A DNA stretch of 64,000 nucleotides from Suillus spraguei (taxonomy: Eukaryota > Basidiomycota > Agaricomycetes > Boletales > Suillaceae): positions 124,001 through 188,000 of the forward strand of contig JABCPU010000071.1 of NCBI GenBank assembly GCA_016800925.1, in the 5' to 3' direction. The notes beneath the pieces were generated by a model that was given only the letters and a program-made list of their open reading frames with translations, was not told the origin of the DNA and ran no database searches. Made by a program: the position numbers and the translations under genes. Below, piece by piece: positions 1-9,317 of this stretch (position 1 is the first letter of the stretch; the number at the start of each line of letters is the position of its first letter).

Positions 1-400
1 TATTGTAGCATTCTGATTGGGATTGATCCGGCAGGCGAGAAGTGCCCACTCGAGAAGTGCATCAGCTTTCTCAGTGAGGACTTTAAACACTTTGTCTTAA
101 AATTCTAACCCTTCCAACTCCTTGGATATGTAAGTGCAGACATCGCGCTCTGTGAATACTGGTGGAATATCGTTTATCGACATCTGTCGAATGCGCTGAA
201 CACTGTCAAACACATTTTTAATGTCATCAAACAGGCAAGAGGTAACGATGAAGCGGAAATTGCCTAGGAAGTCTGTGATTTTGGGAATATCCAGGGTTTG
301 AATACTTGCCAGATAGAATGCAGAAAGAGGCCTCTCTGTGTCTGTACAACGACAACAGTGCATCAATGTTCCAGACTGCCTCCATGCCTTGTGACCCACA
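1..400 (-). pseudogene. NACHT-type (NLR) NTPase fragment
   Basis: The minus strand reads, in two or three frames, pieces typical of the middle of fungal NACHT domains. A segment around 300-100 ends a strand with NFRFIVTS and continues with a DDI-containing helix, matching the sensor region (usually ...VTSR). It is followed by a DIPPVFTERDV-like stretch and, at about 96-1, by KADALLEWALLACR, which resembles the helix after the NACHT core. The expected arginine of VTSR is cysteine. Walker A is not present in the window and the piece runs off the left edge. Frame changes near 230 and 97 mean it is not one open frame. NLRs act in fungal allorecognition and programmed cell death. This copy is presumably dead. 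The family call comes from motif resemblance only; any other STAND NTPase is possible. Confidence 0.45.
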
Positions 401-410
401 GCTAATCACG

Positions 411-1381
411 TCAATCTTTCAATAAATTCTGCAGGTGTAATTCTTTTATCAACTTTCTCCAGCTCGTTCCAGTCAATAATACCTCCTTCAAAGGGATATC
501 TGGGACTTTGTCAGCACCTTCTTGCAAGCCAGTGTGATTCTAGAGCCTCATTTTCAAACCTGCTAAACTCTTCAAGCGGTTCTTCATCAGTCATCGACTC
601 TGGACCTGCAAGAAATTCATTGTCTGAGCTGCAAGAGTCACCAGTGAGTGGATGCACCCATGCAAAAGGCCTTTCAATTTTGTTTGCTAAGGCTATGTCA
701 AGTCCATCTTCTGGTTGAGTGTGTGCATGGGCATGTTTGCGACGTGCTGGCTTGCCAGCTTCATCATACGCTTTGTGCAAGAAATTGGTGTAGCTTGCTA
801 AGAGACTTGAAAGTCTGAATGGATAGGTTGCAGCGTTTTACAGATTGTACCCCACCCAGACCCAAGAAATAATGCTCAACGTTGGCAGCATCAGGTACAA
901 TTAAGTGGATTGTGATTGCGAATGCCTTCAATGGACAGTGTTCAGCACTGACTGGGAGAGTTTCCCATTGAACCCACTGAATCACTATGAAATTTGCACG
1001 TGTTGCTTGCTCTGGAGTGACTGGGAGATCCACAAACCCAATGAGGTTCTTCCATTTCTGTGGAGTATTAGTCATAGTTGATAAAGGCTCGGATGAAGCA
1101 GAATCTGCATTTGGGATAGGTGGGAGTAGCAATGCTTGATTTCCATTCTTTGAGGCAAGATAGTTACAGACTTCTGAACAAGCCTGGTCCAGGGCTGTAG
1201 GGCAAGCATTCTGGTCAAGAATATGTTTGAGGTGTCTGTCATCGCGACCTTCTATGTATGTCAAACAGTAGTTGCATTGATAAACATAGTGATTGGAGGA
1301 ATTTGGAACTTTTTGCTGTAGGATCAAGTTGTTGGCAATTATTTTTTGAACAGGACGACCCTTGGACTTTGTCGATGACAT
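411..1381 (-). pseudogene. hAT-family transposase, internally deleted
   Basis: The N-terminal part (from 1381) begins MSSTKSKGRP and carries a BED-like zinc finger: CNYC followed about 25 residues later by H and C. About 100 residues on, the frame jumps straight to the hAT C-terminal dimerisation region (VPDAANVEHYFLGLGG, then a KRCNLS...TFKSLSKL helix). The RNase H-like catalytic core that normally lies between, several hundred residues, is absent. The frame closes at 764. Matching C-terminal sequence resumes in another frame at about 780-511 (ARRKHAHAH) and again to a TGA near 411 (GGIIDWNELEKV). These breaks may be an intron or frameshifts. It is best read as a non-autonomous hAT deletion derivative. 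BED finger and dimerisation arm are seen in sequence; loss of activity is inferred. Confidence 0.6.
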
Positions 1382-2059
1382 TCTGGCATAGTGCTGCTGA
1401 AGTCCAGTTCAGTCCAGTTCATGGCCCTATATTTGCGAACCCCGAACCTGACCAATTGTCAGGTTCAGGCAAGGAGGCTGAACCGTGGACCGGACGCCTG
1501 CGAACACATTCAGAAGGGTTCGTTTTGAGTTCAGAACGTGTTTGAACCCTCAAACCCTTTATTTTGATTTGACACTTAACACCCTAACAAAAACGCCAGA
1601 AGAGCCAATCTGGTGCGTATCCACTAGAGTCACTGCAGAAACGAGATTCTAGTCAGACCCTAATCTGAGGAAGATGACATGTGTAACCCCACTCTAAAAT
1701 GTAGGTACCCTTGTAATCAGACGCATATCCGATGGGTCACAAAATTTGATCGTTCAGTCCAAAGCAACACACCTAAACAGACCCTTTTCCAATTTCATAG
1801 ACACATCTTTTCAGACTCCCATTCTGGCGTTGTCGAGGTCAAAAGAAACAGTGAATATTTCAACAGAAAACATAAGTTACACACTGTATGAGAATGGGCC
1901 GTCGCCTAAGCACCACCAGCATTGAAATCATGCACTTCCTCGTTGGACAGCGAGAGACTGTGACAAGCAGCCAACATTGGGCATGCGAACCAAAAGACAA
2001 GAACACGGGAAATGAAATCGCTAGCCAGAAGATACCTGGACTTTGATGTCACCTTATGA
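1382..2059. other. intergenic; no gene seen
   Basis: There are only short open frames here. A 10-bp unit AGTCCAGTTC is tandemly doubled at 1401-1420, close to the start of the hAT remnant, and could belong to its terminal region. From about 1900 the plus strand has weak, stop-interrupted similarity to LINE RNase H leading into the next feature. Confidence 0.4.
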
Positions 2060-2161
2060 TGGTCTCCAGGACATGAAGGAATTCACGGAAATGAGACAGC
2101 TGACAAGGAGGCAAAATTAGCAGTCATAACGAACAAGAGAACCTACCCCGATATCTCAAAC
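2060..2161 (+). pseudogene. LINE RNase H domain, 5' half (split by GA1)
   Basis: Thirty-four in-frame codons on the plus strand read WSPGHEGIHGNE followed by TADKEAKLA. This is the hallmark of the RNase H domain at the C-terminus of fungal non-LTR retrotransposon polyproteins ([W-x-P-G-H-x-G-I-x-G-N-E-x-A-D]). The stretch ends exactly at the 5-bp duplication CAAAC, where chromovirus GA1 is inserted. Matching downstream sequence resumes at 9794. Upstream sequence is broken by stops, so the LINE was already decayed before or soon after GA1 arrived. Confidence 0.65.
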
Positions 2162-2636
2162 TGTTACGAACTGGGGTGGCGTCACCAGCAACAGTGAAAA
2201 GACACAGACGGTCTGCTGGGAGTTCTTACAATGTCTAAAAGAAGACAAGGTGAAAGTACAAGGAACACGTTCCGAGTACGATCAAGGGTTCAGCCTCAAA
2301 GACAAGTCTAAGAGGTATCCGCGAGAATAGAGACTAAGGCTAAGGAGTGCTTAGACTTAGAGGCGATTCAAGACGACTTAGGTTGGAGACCTAAGCGAAG
2401 GAGATTCCAGGTAAAACCCAGTAAGATTAAAGTAAAGTATACAAGCATAATACAATGTGCTTAAATAGGCCAATATGTGTGCACAGACCAAGAGAGACGT
2501 GAGAATGTAAGTGCGTATCCAAAGAAGGAAGGCAACTATAGTACAGATGCATTGAGCATATGAGTCAGAGTCATGTTACGTAATATACAAGGTAAATGAA
2601 GTAGGAAAATGAATAGGGGCACGTACGATTGTAACA
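2162..2636 (-). repeat. GA1 3' LTR
   Basis: This 475-bp long terminal repeat starts TGTTAC and ends GTAACA. It is nearly identical to 9318-9792, with three transitions counted by eye. It lies next to the polypurine tract, which fixes it as the 3' LTR of the minus-strand element. Confidence 0.95.
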
Positions 2637-2648
2637 TTACCCCCTGTT
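2637..2648 (-). promoter_or_regulatory. GA1 polypurine tract
   Basis: In element sense the sequence AGGGGGTAA abuts the 3' LTR. The same G-run precedes the LTR in GA3 (46014 onward) and GA4 (54506 onward). It is the expected primer site for plus-strand DNA synthesis. Confidence 0.8.
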
Positions 2649-2668
2649 TACACATAAAGTCACCGACT

Positions 2669-4138
2669 TTACTCATCTTGGTTTGCGTAATAAACGGGAT
2701 CATCGCTCCACTCGTAGTCTTCGTCAGCGAATGATCCACTCCTCATGTACGCGGCTTCTTCTAGACCAGCGCATCGTTTAGAGTCTCTCCTCTTTTCCGC
2801 CTGAATACATTCGTCGTCAAGCTGTTTCTCCCAAGCGTGAAGTGCGTCATAGAATCCCTCATCCTTCCAAGTTAGCTCAAAGGGAGGAGGCCCAACTCGT
2901 TTAGGGCAGTACAGGGACAAATGAGTCGGCGACCAATATCTGCAAACCTTGCATTGATATTCCGCACAATTCTTTTGACGATGTCCTAGCAGTCCACAGA
3001 TGCGGCACTTCATGTTCTCGTCAGGATTGGAATGGACTTTGCGTAATGGTGACGGAGAAATGATGGGCGTAGGACTAGTGGATCTGGCACGTTTCTTCCC
3101 TTTGTTCTTCTTCATGCGTTTAAAGGCAAGCGTGTTTTCGCGCCTAAGCTGCGCTTGCTGGGCAGGGGTAAGAGTATATGCCGATGTAGGGAGGTCAGGT
3201 GTAACTGCTCGTTCAGCAGCCGCAAGAAGTTCATTAGATGAGGATGGAGAGGTTATGCCGAAGTCTTTTACTAAGACCGGCAAAACAGGGTCCATTGGAC
3301 CAAATACCGGTGGGATAGACATAGGAGGATGTATATGAAGGTCGCGGAGTTGGGGGCCGAGTGTTACCAACTCAGTGGTAGGGATACCTAGTAATTTAGT
3401 GGCCTCACACTGCTCTTTTGTGCAGGGTTCATACAGCCAATCAGGGCAGTCAAGAGAGGTCATAACGGGAGGTAATGAAGCTGGCTGTTTGATGGGGGAT
3501 GGGGTTCGAGGAGATGCAAGGTCTTCTTGCGTCTGTTGTAAGTCCGTGATAGCTTCTTCTACTAGGTTTATTGCTGCTCTGGTTTCAGCGACGGACTGCT
3601 GGATGGTATCGACAACTGTATTGGTGAGTTGCCCAATTTCTTGCACAGCAGTGTATAGGCCAGCAAAGGCATCAAGACTAGAATAGATGCGCGAAGGAGC
3701 GGGTGCTGGAATAGGAAGTGGCATATCTCTTTGTGGAGAGGGAGGTCGAGCAACGCCTGCTCGACATTCAGCAATGATGTGAATAGCTTCTTCAACATCA
3801 TTCTTAAAAGAATCGGGAAGCAACAGCATAGCATAAGCACGAATGCATTTTTGGAGATGAATGAAACGGTGACGGAGTGTGATTTCTGTAGTTTCTTTAG
3901 CGGTGGCTTCGATGAGGGCTGCAGTGCGGATGATGTTAACAATGAGTAGAGCGGGAAAGGCACCTCTTTTGGTGAGGATTCTGTCGATTTCGAGGGCATG
4001 TCCCTCACAGAGGATGGCGGCCTCGATGTAAGAGGTGTTGTCGATTTCTGCAGTAAGAGTTCCATATTGTTCAGCTTCAGAGTCGGAGTTGTTGGTGACA
4101 GCGACGACGGGTGTGATGTAAGCAGTAGGGAAAGGCAT
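2669..4138 (-). CDS. GA1 ORF3: accessory double zinc-knuckle protein
   Basis: This is an open frame of 489 aa in the same sense as pol, starting MPFPTAYITP, between the chromodomain end (4230) and the 3' LTR. The N-terminal ~130 residues are helical and rich in I/A/L, followed by a proline/serine-rich linker. At about residues 375-415 there are two adjacent knuckles: CRICGLLGHRQKNC (CX2CX4HX4C) and a CX2CX6HX4C motif ending HLSLYC. A basic KKNKGKKRAR patch lies just upstream. The tail is acidic. No signal peptide or membrane segment is apparent, so it does not look like an envelope protein. The gag of this element is a different ORF at the other end. Homologous ORFs sit in the same place in GA3 and GA4. 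RNA or DNA binding is inferred; the function is unknown. Confidence 0.75.
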   Translation of the reverse strand: MPFPTAYITPVVAVTNNSDSEAEQYGTLTAEIDNTSYIEAAILCEGHALEIDRILTKRGAFPALLIVNIIRTAALIEATAKETTEITLRHRFIHLQKCIRAYAMLLLPDSFKNDVEEAIHIIAECRAGVARPPSPQRDMPLPIPAPAPSRIYSSLDAFAGLYTAVQEIGQLTNTVVDTIQQSVAETRAAINLVEEAITDLQQTQEDLASPRTPSPIKQPASLPPVMTSLDCPDWLYEPCTKEQCEATKLLGIPTTELVTLGPQLRDLHIHPPMSIPPVFGPMDPVLPVLVKDFGITSPSSSNELLAAAERAVTPDLPTSAYTLTPAQQAQLRRENTLAFKRMKKNKGKKRARSTSPTPIISPSPLRKVHSNPDENMKCRICGLLGHRQKNCAEYQCKVCRYWSPTHLSLYCPKRVGPPPFELTWKDEGFYDALHAWEKQLDDECIQAEKRRDSKRCAGLEEAAYMRSGSFADEDYEWSDDPVYYANQDE

Positions 4139-4229
4139 TTCAAGGTAGTAGTTAATCAGGTGCTTAATGCGAATTGATTTGACTGAGGAATAATCAGAGG
4201 GAGTGTTGCTTCTTATAAGCTTTCAAAAT

Positions 4230-4670
4230 TCAGGCGGAGTTCTTTAAGTTCTTTTCTGGGAGCCATTCGTTGTCTCCCGATGAATATCCTTTCCAGGAGA
4301 CAAGATAACGGCGGTGAGTGCCAATTCCTTTGTGGGAGAGGATTGCTTCTATTTCATATTCTTCTTCTTCTTCGATAATGTCAGGTGGTGGTTCGGGGAA
4401 GTTCGGGCCATGTACATCCGTTTCGTTATAGGACGATAAGACGGAAGCGTGGAACGTGGGGTGAATTTTCCATTGCAAAGGGAGTTTGAGCGTGAACGTG
4501 ATGGGAGATAAGACATCGATGATCGGGAAAGGTCCGTATCGCTTTGGGCGAGTTTCCTTGATGGAAGTTTGAGTCTAAGATTAGCGGCAGATAGCCAAAC
4601 CTTATCTCCAATCTTCCATGGGGTGTACTTATCTCCTCGGGATCGTTTGGTCATTGTCTGCATTGCAATG
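4230..4670 (-). CDS. GA1 pol C-terminus: chromodomain
   Basis: This is the C-terminal tail of the integrase polyprotein. It has a GDKVWL-containing SH3-like segment (about 4611-4560), then IHPTFHASVL and, at about 4370-4240, a chromodomain: YEIEAILSHKG, YLVSWKGY, NEWLPEKNL. Aromatic residues Y, W and Y of the methyl-lysine cage are present. Chromodomains of chromoviruses steer integration to methylated-histone chromatin. The frame stops at 4230-4232 with TGA where GA3 and GA4 have CGA and continue about 12 more residues. Upstream the frame is displaced from integrase by a 23-bp deletion between CTTCTGC repeats near 4700. Confidence 0.85.
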
Positions 4671-5609
4671 TTATGGCAAGCGATTGCTTCTTCTCTTATC
4701 TTCTGCTGCGGGGATGGATGAGTCAGAGATAAGGTGAGGGATAGCACGTGGTTCGTATCCCATCATCAAGTAGAAGGGTGATGCATTCCTTGCATCGTGT
4801 TTTCGGTGATTGTGGACGAATTCTGCGATTGGTAGGTGTTCTACCCAACCTTCAGGGTTGTTACGGCAGTAGATGCAGAGGTATGTTTCAAGTTCTTGAT
4901 TTAGCCTTTCAGTTTGACCATCAGTCTGTGGGTGGTAAGCCGTGGATGGAGCGATGACGTAGTCGAGAAGTCGGGCAAGTTCCTTTGAGAAGCGAGATAG
5001 GAATTGCAGTCCTCGATCCGAGATGACTTTGTCATGGAGTCCAAATCGTCGGTAAATATGTTTTAAAAATAGCTTAGCCACACCTTCTGAAGTGATGGTT
5101 TTCAAACAGGGGATAATAATTACCCCCTTCATAAGGCCATGGTCTACCACGACCATGATACTGTCAAAGCCTCCAGAGACGGGGAGGTCAGTGATAAGAT
5201 CAATGGAGACCTGGGAGAACGGGCGAACAGCTGATGAGGGAATGGGTGTGAGCGGGGGTCGAACAGGATGAGTATCCGCTTTCATTTGCTGGCAAAGGGT
5301 GCAACCCTCAACGTATTTCTGAATATAAGAGCCCATTGCAGGCCACCAAGCTTCTCGTTTGACGAGTTCTTCAGTTTTGAATCTACCGGGATGACCCGTG
5401 GTAGGATGGTCATGGTATCTGTTCAGGATATCGGAGCGATGCGCCGGTGGAATATAGGCGCGGTTCTTAAAATAGAGGACATTCTCCTCAATCTTCCAAT
5501 CAGAGAGTGCCGATTTCATAGGGGGGAGGCACACGCCATCAAGGGCATCAGACGCCGTTTTGAAGACAGGGTCGTCAAGGGGGTCAGAGGATGAAAGCAC
5601 ATCCTTCAA
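4671..5609 (-). CDS. GA1 integrase
   Basis: The HHCC zinc-binding region is visible (HPTTGHPG then CTLCQQ), followed by the catalytic DDE core: SIDLITDLP, ISDRGLQF and QTERLNQELE. The usual DRGPQ is DRGLQ here and in GA3. A GPY/F-like region is not obvious before the frame ends early at 4671, because of the 23-bp deletion. The frame is shifted relative to the RNase H part upstream by a 1-nt loss near 5658. Integrase joins the cDNA ends to chromosomal DNA. Confidence 0.9.
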   Translation of the reverse strand: MKDVLSSSDPLDDPVFKTASDALDGVCLPPMKSALSDWKIEENVLYFKNRAYIPPAHRSDILNRYHDHPTTGHPGRFKTEELVKREAWWPAMGSYIQKYVEGCTLCQQMKADTHPVRPPLTPIPSSAVRPFSQVSIDLITDLPVSGGFDSIMVVVDHGLMKGVIIIPCLKTITSEGVAKLFLKHIYRRFGLHDKVISDRGLQFLSRFSKELARLLDYVIAPSTAYHPQTDGQTERLNQELETYLCIYCRNNPEGWVEHLPIAEFVHNHRKHDARNASPFYLMMGYEPRAIPHLISDSSIPAAEDKRRSNRLP

Positions 5610-6766
5610 ATCGGTGTCAATAAGACGAACGAACAGAGCGTCAGGGAGGAGGGTCTGGTCCTCTTATCGTCTTTTCCAGAGTCATAATCTGGCCAGCGGG
5701 ATAGTGCATCAGGTACTGCTAATTTAGTACCTGCAACGTGATGCAGTTCGATGTCGTAAATAGACAAAATCAATTGCCAACGTGCTTGGCTACGGGTGAG
5801 TTTCTGTGCACTTCTAAAGTATAGAAGGTTCTTATGGTCGGTGAATACCAGGACGGGGTGTGGGTTTCCTTCGAGATAATGACGCCATTCGTTCAATGCC
5901 CGGATCATGGCAAGGAGTTCCCGATCAAAGATCTGATAATTGCGTTCTGCGGGGTTCAAAGACTGTGAAAGATATGCGCATGGGTGATAAACACCATTTT
6001 CATCAGTCTGCAAGAGAACTCCGCCAGTTGCTACGAGTGAAGCATCGGTAGCAATAGCAAATTGTCGGGAAGGATCAGGGTTACAGAGTACCAGTTGGGA
6101 AGTGAAGCGTCGTTTTAATTCTTCGAAGGTGTCCATACATTCAGTTGACCATTCAAAGGCCTTATCTTTCTTTGTTAAATCGATAAGGGGTCGGGCGATG
6201 TCAGAATAGTGGGAAATGAATGTGCGATAGAAGTTGCAAAAGCCGAGGAATGACCGAACATCTTTTACAGATTTCGGAATTGGCCATTCGGAGATTCCCT
6301 TAGTTTTAGCGGTGTCCATAGCAACTTGTCCGGGGCGAATTATCATTCCGAGGTATTCCACTTCTTCTGCATCGAAGGTGCATTTCTCTGGTTTCAAGAA
6401 CAGGTGTTCTTTTCGTATTTTCATCAAGACTCGTCTAGTCCGTTCGCGGTGTTCTGCCATAGTCGTAGAGAAAATCAGGATATCGTCCATGTAGATAACC
6501 ATCCATCCTTCATTGATTTCTTGTTGGAAGGTACAATTCATATATGCTTGAAAAGTTGCCGGAGAATTGCAAAGGCCAAAGAACATGATGTTCGGTTCGA
6601 AGAGGCCGAATTCCGTAGTAAAAGCAGCTTTCCACCTGTCATCAGGATGGATGCGAATGTTGTTATAACCGGACCGAATATCCATTTTCGTAAAGAACTG
6701 TGCGTTATGAAGACGTGCGACAAGGGAAATAGGGAGTGGGAGCGGTATGCGTTCTTGACTGTCCAA
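5606..6766 (-). CDS. GA1 reverse transcriptase core and RNase H
   Basis: This begins in the RT fingers (PLPLPISLVARLHNAQFFTKMD), reaches the polymerase active site VIYMDDILIFS and ends with RNase H: FAIATDASLVATGG, ELLAMIRALNEWRHY and FTDHKNLLYF, plus VPDALSRWPD. Catalytic aspartates appear intact. The reading frame is offset from the upstream protease-RT frame by a missing nucleotide near 6750 and runs out at 5606 after a second 1-nt loss. The native protein would be one polyprotein, so this copy cannot make it. Confidence 0.9.
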   Translation of the reverse strand: MDSQERIPLPLPISLVARLHNAQFFTKMDIRSGYNNIRIHPDDRWKAAFTTEFGLFEPNIMFFGLCNSPATFQAYMNCTFQQEINEGWMVIYMDDILIFSTTMAEHRERTRRVLMKIRKEHLFLKPEKCTFDAEEVEYLGMIIRPGQVAMDTAKTKGISEWPIPKSVKDVRSFLGFCNFYRTFISHYSDIARPLIDLTKKDKAFEWSTECMDTFEELKRRFTSQLVLCNPDPSRQFAIATDASLVATGGVLLQTDENGVYHPCAYLSQSLNPAERNYQIFDRELLAMIRALNEWRHYLEGNPHPVLVFTDHKNLLYFRSAQKLTRSQARWQLILSIYDIELHHVAGTKLAVPDALSRWPDYDSGKDDKRTRPSSLTLCSFVLLTPI

Positions 6767-8286
6767 TCATTGATGTAGCGATAATCTTGACAGGGATGCA
6801 GTTCTCCACTCTTCTTTCCCACAAAGAAAAAGCCACTAGCTTGAGGTGACTTCGATTCTGAGATGAAACCTTTCGCAACGTTTTCATCAATAAACATTTT
6901 GACAGCAACATGTTCTTTTTCCGATAATGGGTAAACCTTGGATGTACGAGGGATAAAACCGGGCTTGGTGTCGATTCGATGATCGATACCAGGACGTTCG
7001 GGGGGTAGTTTGTTCAATCTGTCTTTAGCAAAGACGTCTGCGAAGTTGTGCAAATAATCCGGGACCAATTCTTCGAAAGATTTCTTTTTCTTTTCCTTCT
7101 CATCCGTGGCGAATTCCTGGGCTTTGTTACTGTATTTCGGAGGGGGAAGGGGAATTGTAGAGTAGGGAGAGGATTGTTCGAGCTGAGAAGTTCCATCACG
7201 TGTCAAGGGTGCATCCATGGATACTTCTTCTATAATCCTCATGCTGACTCCATCGGGATCATATTCCACAAGGAATTCTCCATCTCCTAGCTCGTAAGAG
7301 GAAATTTCACGTACTTCTGGGGCATGCCAGACGTCGTGCATGGTGTCGAATTGGTCATCATCCTCGGTTGGGATCAACGATGGCATGGGTTCTTCTTCAT
7401 CGGGGATTTCTTCGGGGATTTCTTCTGTTGAAGCTGAAAGGGTTTTCGGAGGAACAAAGAACTTGGATAATTTCGGTACATTGGTGCTTCGCCCTGGGAG
7501 TTCTTCTTCCGTTTTCCTCTTTCCATGTTTCTGTTCTTCTATTGGCTGCTGCTCAATAGGTTCTTGCCCGGTCCATTGCTCGGGTTCGGATTCGTTCTTG
7601 CGCTTTTCCACGCGGGGAATTGGTGATACTGCTCTTGGCAGCTGGACACGTGGAATGGGATCTACAGTACGTGGCATTCGTACTTCTGGTTCTGGGTCTT
7701 TAGGAACATCAATAGGAGAAACAATGTAGGGTTTCGGAAGACATGAATGTTGCCATCTGGTATGGTGGTTAAAAAGTCGGGGCAACCCGTTTTTCTTCCG
7801 ATCTTCGTCCATATCGATTTCGATCTCGTCTGATTTCTCTGTCCTTGGGAGGACAAGTGTTTCAGCAGCCCAATCTATAGTTGGGTTCATGGCTCGTAAC
7901 CATGGAATTCCAAGGAGGATTTGATCTCTCCTTCCTAGTTTGGTGATGTTGAATTTTCCATACATGGTTCGGTCGTCGATTTTGACCACTAGGAGGCAGT
8001 AATGCGTGATTGGTCCTCCTTTTATAAGGGTTCCATCTGCCGTTGTAACTCGAAATGGTTCTTTGAGTTTTCATCGTGTGATTTGATGGAGTTTCACAAA
8101 CTCTTCTGAGATGAATGTTCCTGCTGCTTCTGAATCGATAACAGCGGTGGTGTCGACGGATTTCAAGTGAGTACGCGAGTGGAGGGTGATGGGGACACGA
8201 AGTTCTTTTCTTTCACCTACAGCGCGTACAAGCCTTAGTAATACATTGGGAGAAACATACGTCGAATCTTTGTTTCTCCAAGTCAA
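6538..8286 (-). pseudogene. GA1 protease and N-terminal RT, with nonsense and motif mutation
   Basis: The frame begins in -1 relative to gag, overlapping the gag stop, and reads TWRNKDSTYV as in the other copies. The retropepsin motif is VIDSEAAG, where GA2, GA3 and GA4 have VIDSGAAG. The catalytic D-S/T-G is therefore lost by a G to A change. A TGA at 8071-8073 replaces CGA of the other copies. The same frame then continues (KFNITKLGRRDQILLGIPWL is the protease flap/C-terminal part) through a disordered proline/glutamate-rich linker into RT (GFFFVGKKSGELHPCQDYR). It shifts out of frame at NAY near 6750. The protease would mature Gag-Pol. Confidence 0.85.
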
Positions 8287-9119
8287 AAATCCTCAACAAT
8301 CTGTCTTACAGTTTCTTCATCTTCTTCTTCCCCTTTGACTTCGGTTTGTCGGAGCGGGGTCTTCTTCTTTCTTTCAGGACAATTATGAATACGGTGTCCT
8401 GTTTTCTTGCATCCGAAGCATTGCCCTTTCTTCATGCATTCAGATCTTTCCATGTCGGAGATTCGATCTACGACCATTGCGTTGGAATCACGGTTTGGAG
8501 TATACCACGCATTCCCGTAGTTCTTCTTCTTTTGTTGTGGAGTATGACGTGTCCTCATGGCGTTAAGCCGATGATGGGCGTTGTCAATAGCAACGCATTG
8601 CAGCACAACGTCTCTGAAGATTTCGGAGACATCTCCTGTATTGAAAAGCTTTGTAAGAATACCCCAATTAAGGCCGTCCTGGAAGAACTGAATCTTCGTT
8701 GCATTGTCAGTGATTTGAGCCTTGGCTGCAAGTGCCTCAAAGTCAGCGACATAGGTGTGGAGATCTCCAGTTCCTTGTTTGAGATCTCTAAGCCTTGTGA
8801 GTGCGGTTCCTTTGGTATCCACTGGTTCAAATGCTTCTTTGAAGCTCTTCATAAAATCCGCCATCGTCCCATAACCAACTTTTTGTCCCGAAGTGTCGGT
8901 AGATTGGGCGTGTTCAAGGAATTGTTCTTTCCAAGATTTGGCATTCCTTTCGGTCATAAAGGATGTTATGTAGATGATCTTCTGTTTGTCGGTTGTGTAA
9001 AGCTTTTCATTGATGTCAAAGTGCAAATTGCACGACTGGATAAATTCGCGAGAATTATCACGATCTCCATCAAAACCAATCGGTTGACTGATCTTATATT
9101 TGAATTCTTTGGTCGACAT
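8283..9119 (-). CDS. GA1 Gag
   Basis: This is an open frame of 278 aa from ATG at 9119, beginning MSTKEFKYKI. It holds a retrotransposon Gag capsid region (GFDGDRDNSREFIQ, KIIYITSFM, SWKEQFLEHA) and one CCHC zinc knuckle near residues 238-251 (CFGCKKTGHRIHNC). It ends in an acidic tail EEEDEETVRQIVEDF. The stop overlaps the pol frame at the conserved run GGATTTTTGA, a possible -1 frameshift site. Gag forms the virus-like particle and the knuckle packages RNA. This ORF is intact in GA1. Confidence 0.92.
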   Translation of the reverse strand: MSTKEFKYKISQPIGFDGDRDNSREFIQSCNLHFDINEKLYTTDKQKIIYITSFMTERNAKSWKEQFLEHAQSTDTSGQKVGYGTMADFMKSFKEAFEPVDTKGTALTRLRDLKQGTGDLHTYVADFEALAAKAQITDNATKIQFFQDGLNWGILTKLFNTGDVSEIFRDVVLQCVAIDNAHHRLNAMRTRHTPQQKKKNYGNAWYTPNRDSNAMVVDRISDMERSECMKKGQCFGCKKTGHRIHNCPERKKKTPLRQTEVKGEEEDEETVRQIVEDF

Positions 9120-9305
9120 GGTTGATGATTCTTCTGGTGAGTTATACTTTCTCGGTGCCTACACCGCTGTCTTGCTGTCCATCAGGGCTTTTCTTCTGTC
9201 AGGGGGCTTCCTCTTGACAATCTGCTCAGCGTACGCATATGCTAGTCTGCTGATCTAAGCAATCAGGGTTCAGGGTCGAAGACTGGATAGTCGATGATCA
9301 AATGG

Positions 9306-9316
9306 ACTTTAATCTT
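9306..9316 (-). promoter_or_regulatory. GA1 primer binding site (self-priming type)
   Basis: In element sense the 11-mer AAGATTAAAGT begins one base after the 5' LTR. Its exact complement lies inside the same LTR at 9579-9589. This matches the Tf1/sushi self-priming layout, in which the 5' end of the transcript folds back onto the PBS. The 11-mer and its spacing are the same in GA2, GA3 and GA4. Confidence 0.7.
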
Positions 9317-9317
9317 T

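Noticed and set aside
2669..4138. ORF3 as an envelope gene
   Set aside because: Position fits, but there is no signal peptide, transmembrane stretch or cysteine-rich ectodomain; the knuckles point to nucleic-acid binding.
8346..9125. 259-codon plus-strand open frame antisense to GA1 gag (similar ones at 51713-52483 and 61768-62634)
   Set aside because: It mirrors gag on the other strand, has no domain signature, and its length varies with gag mutations. Shadow of codon bias.
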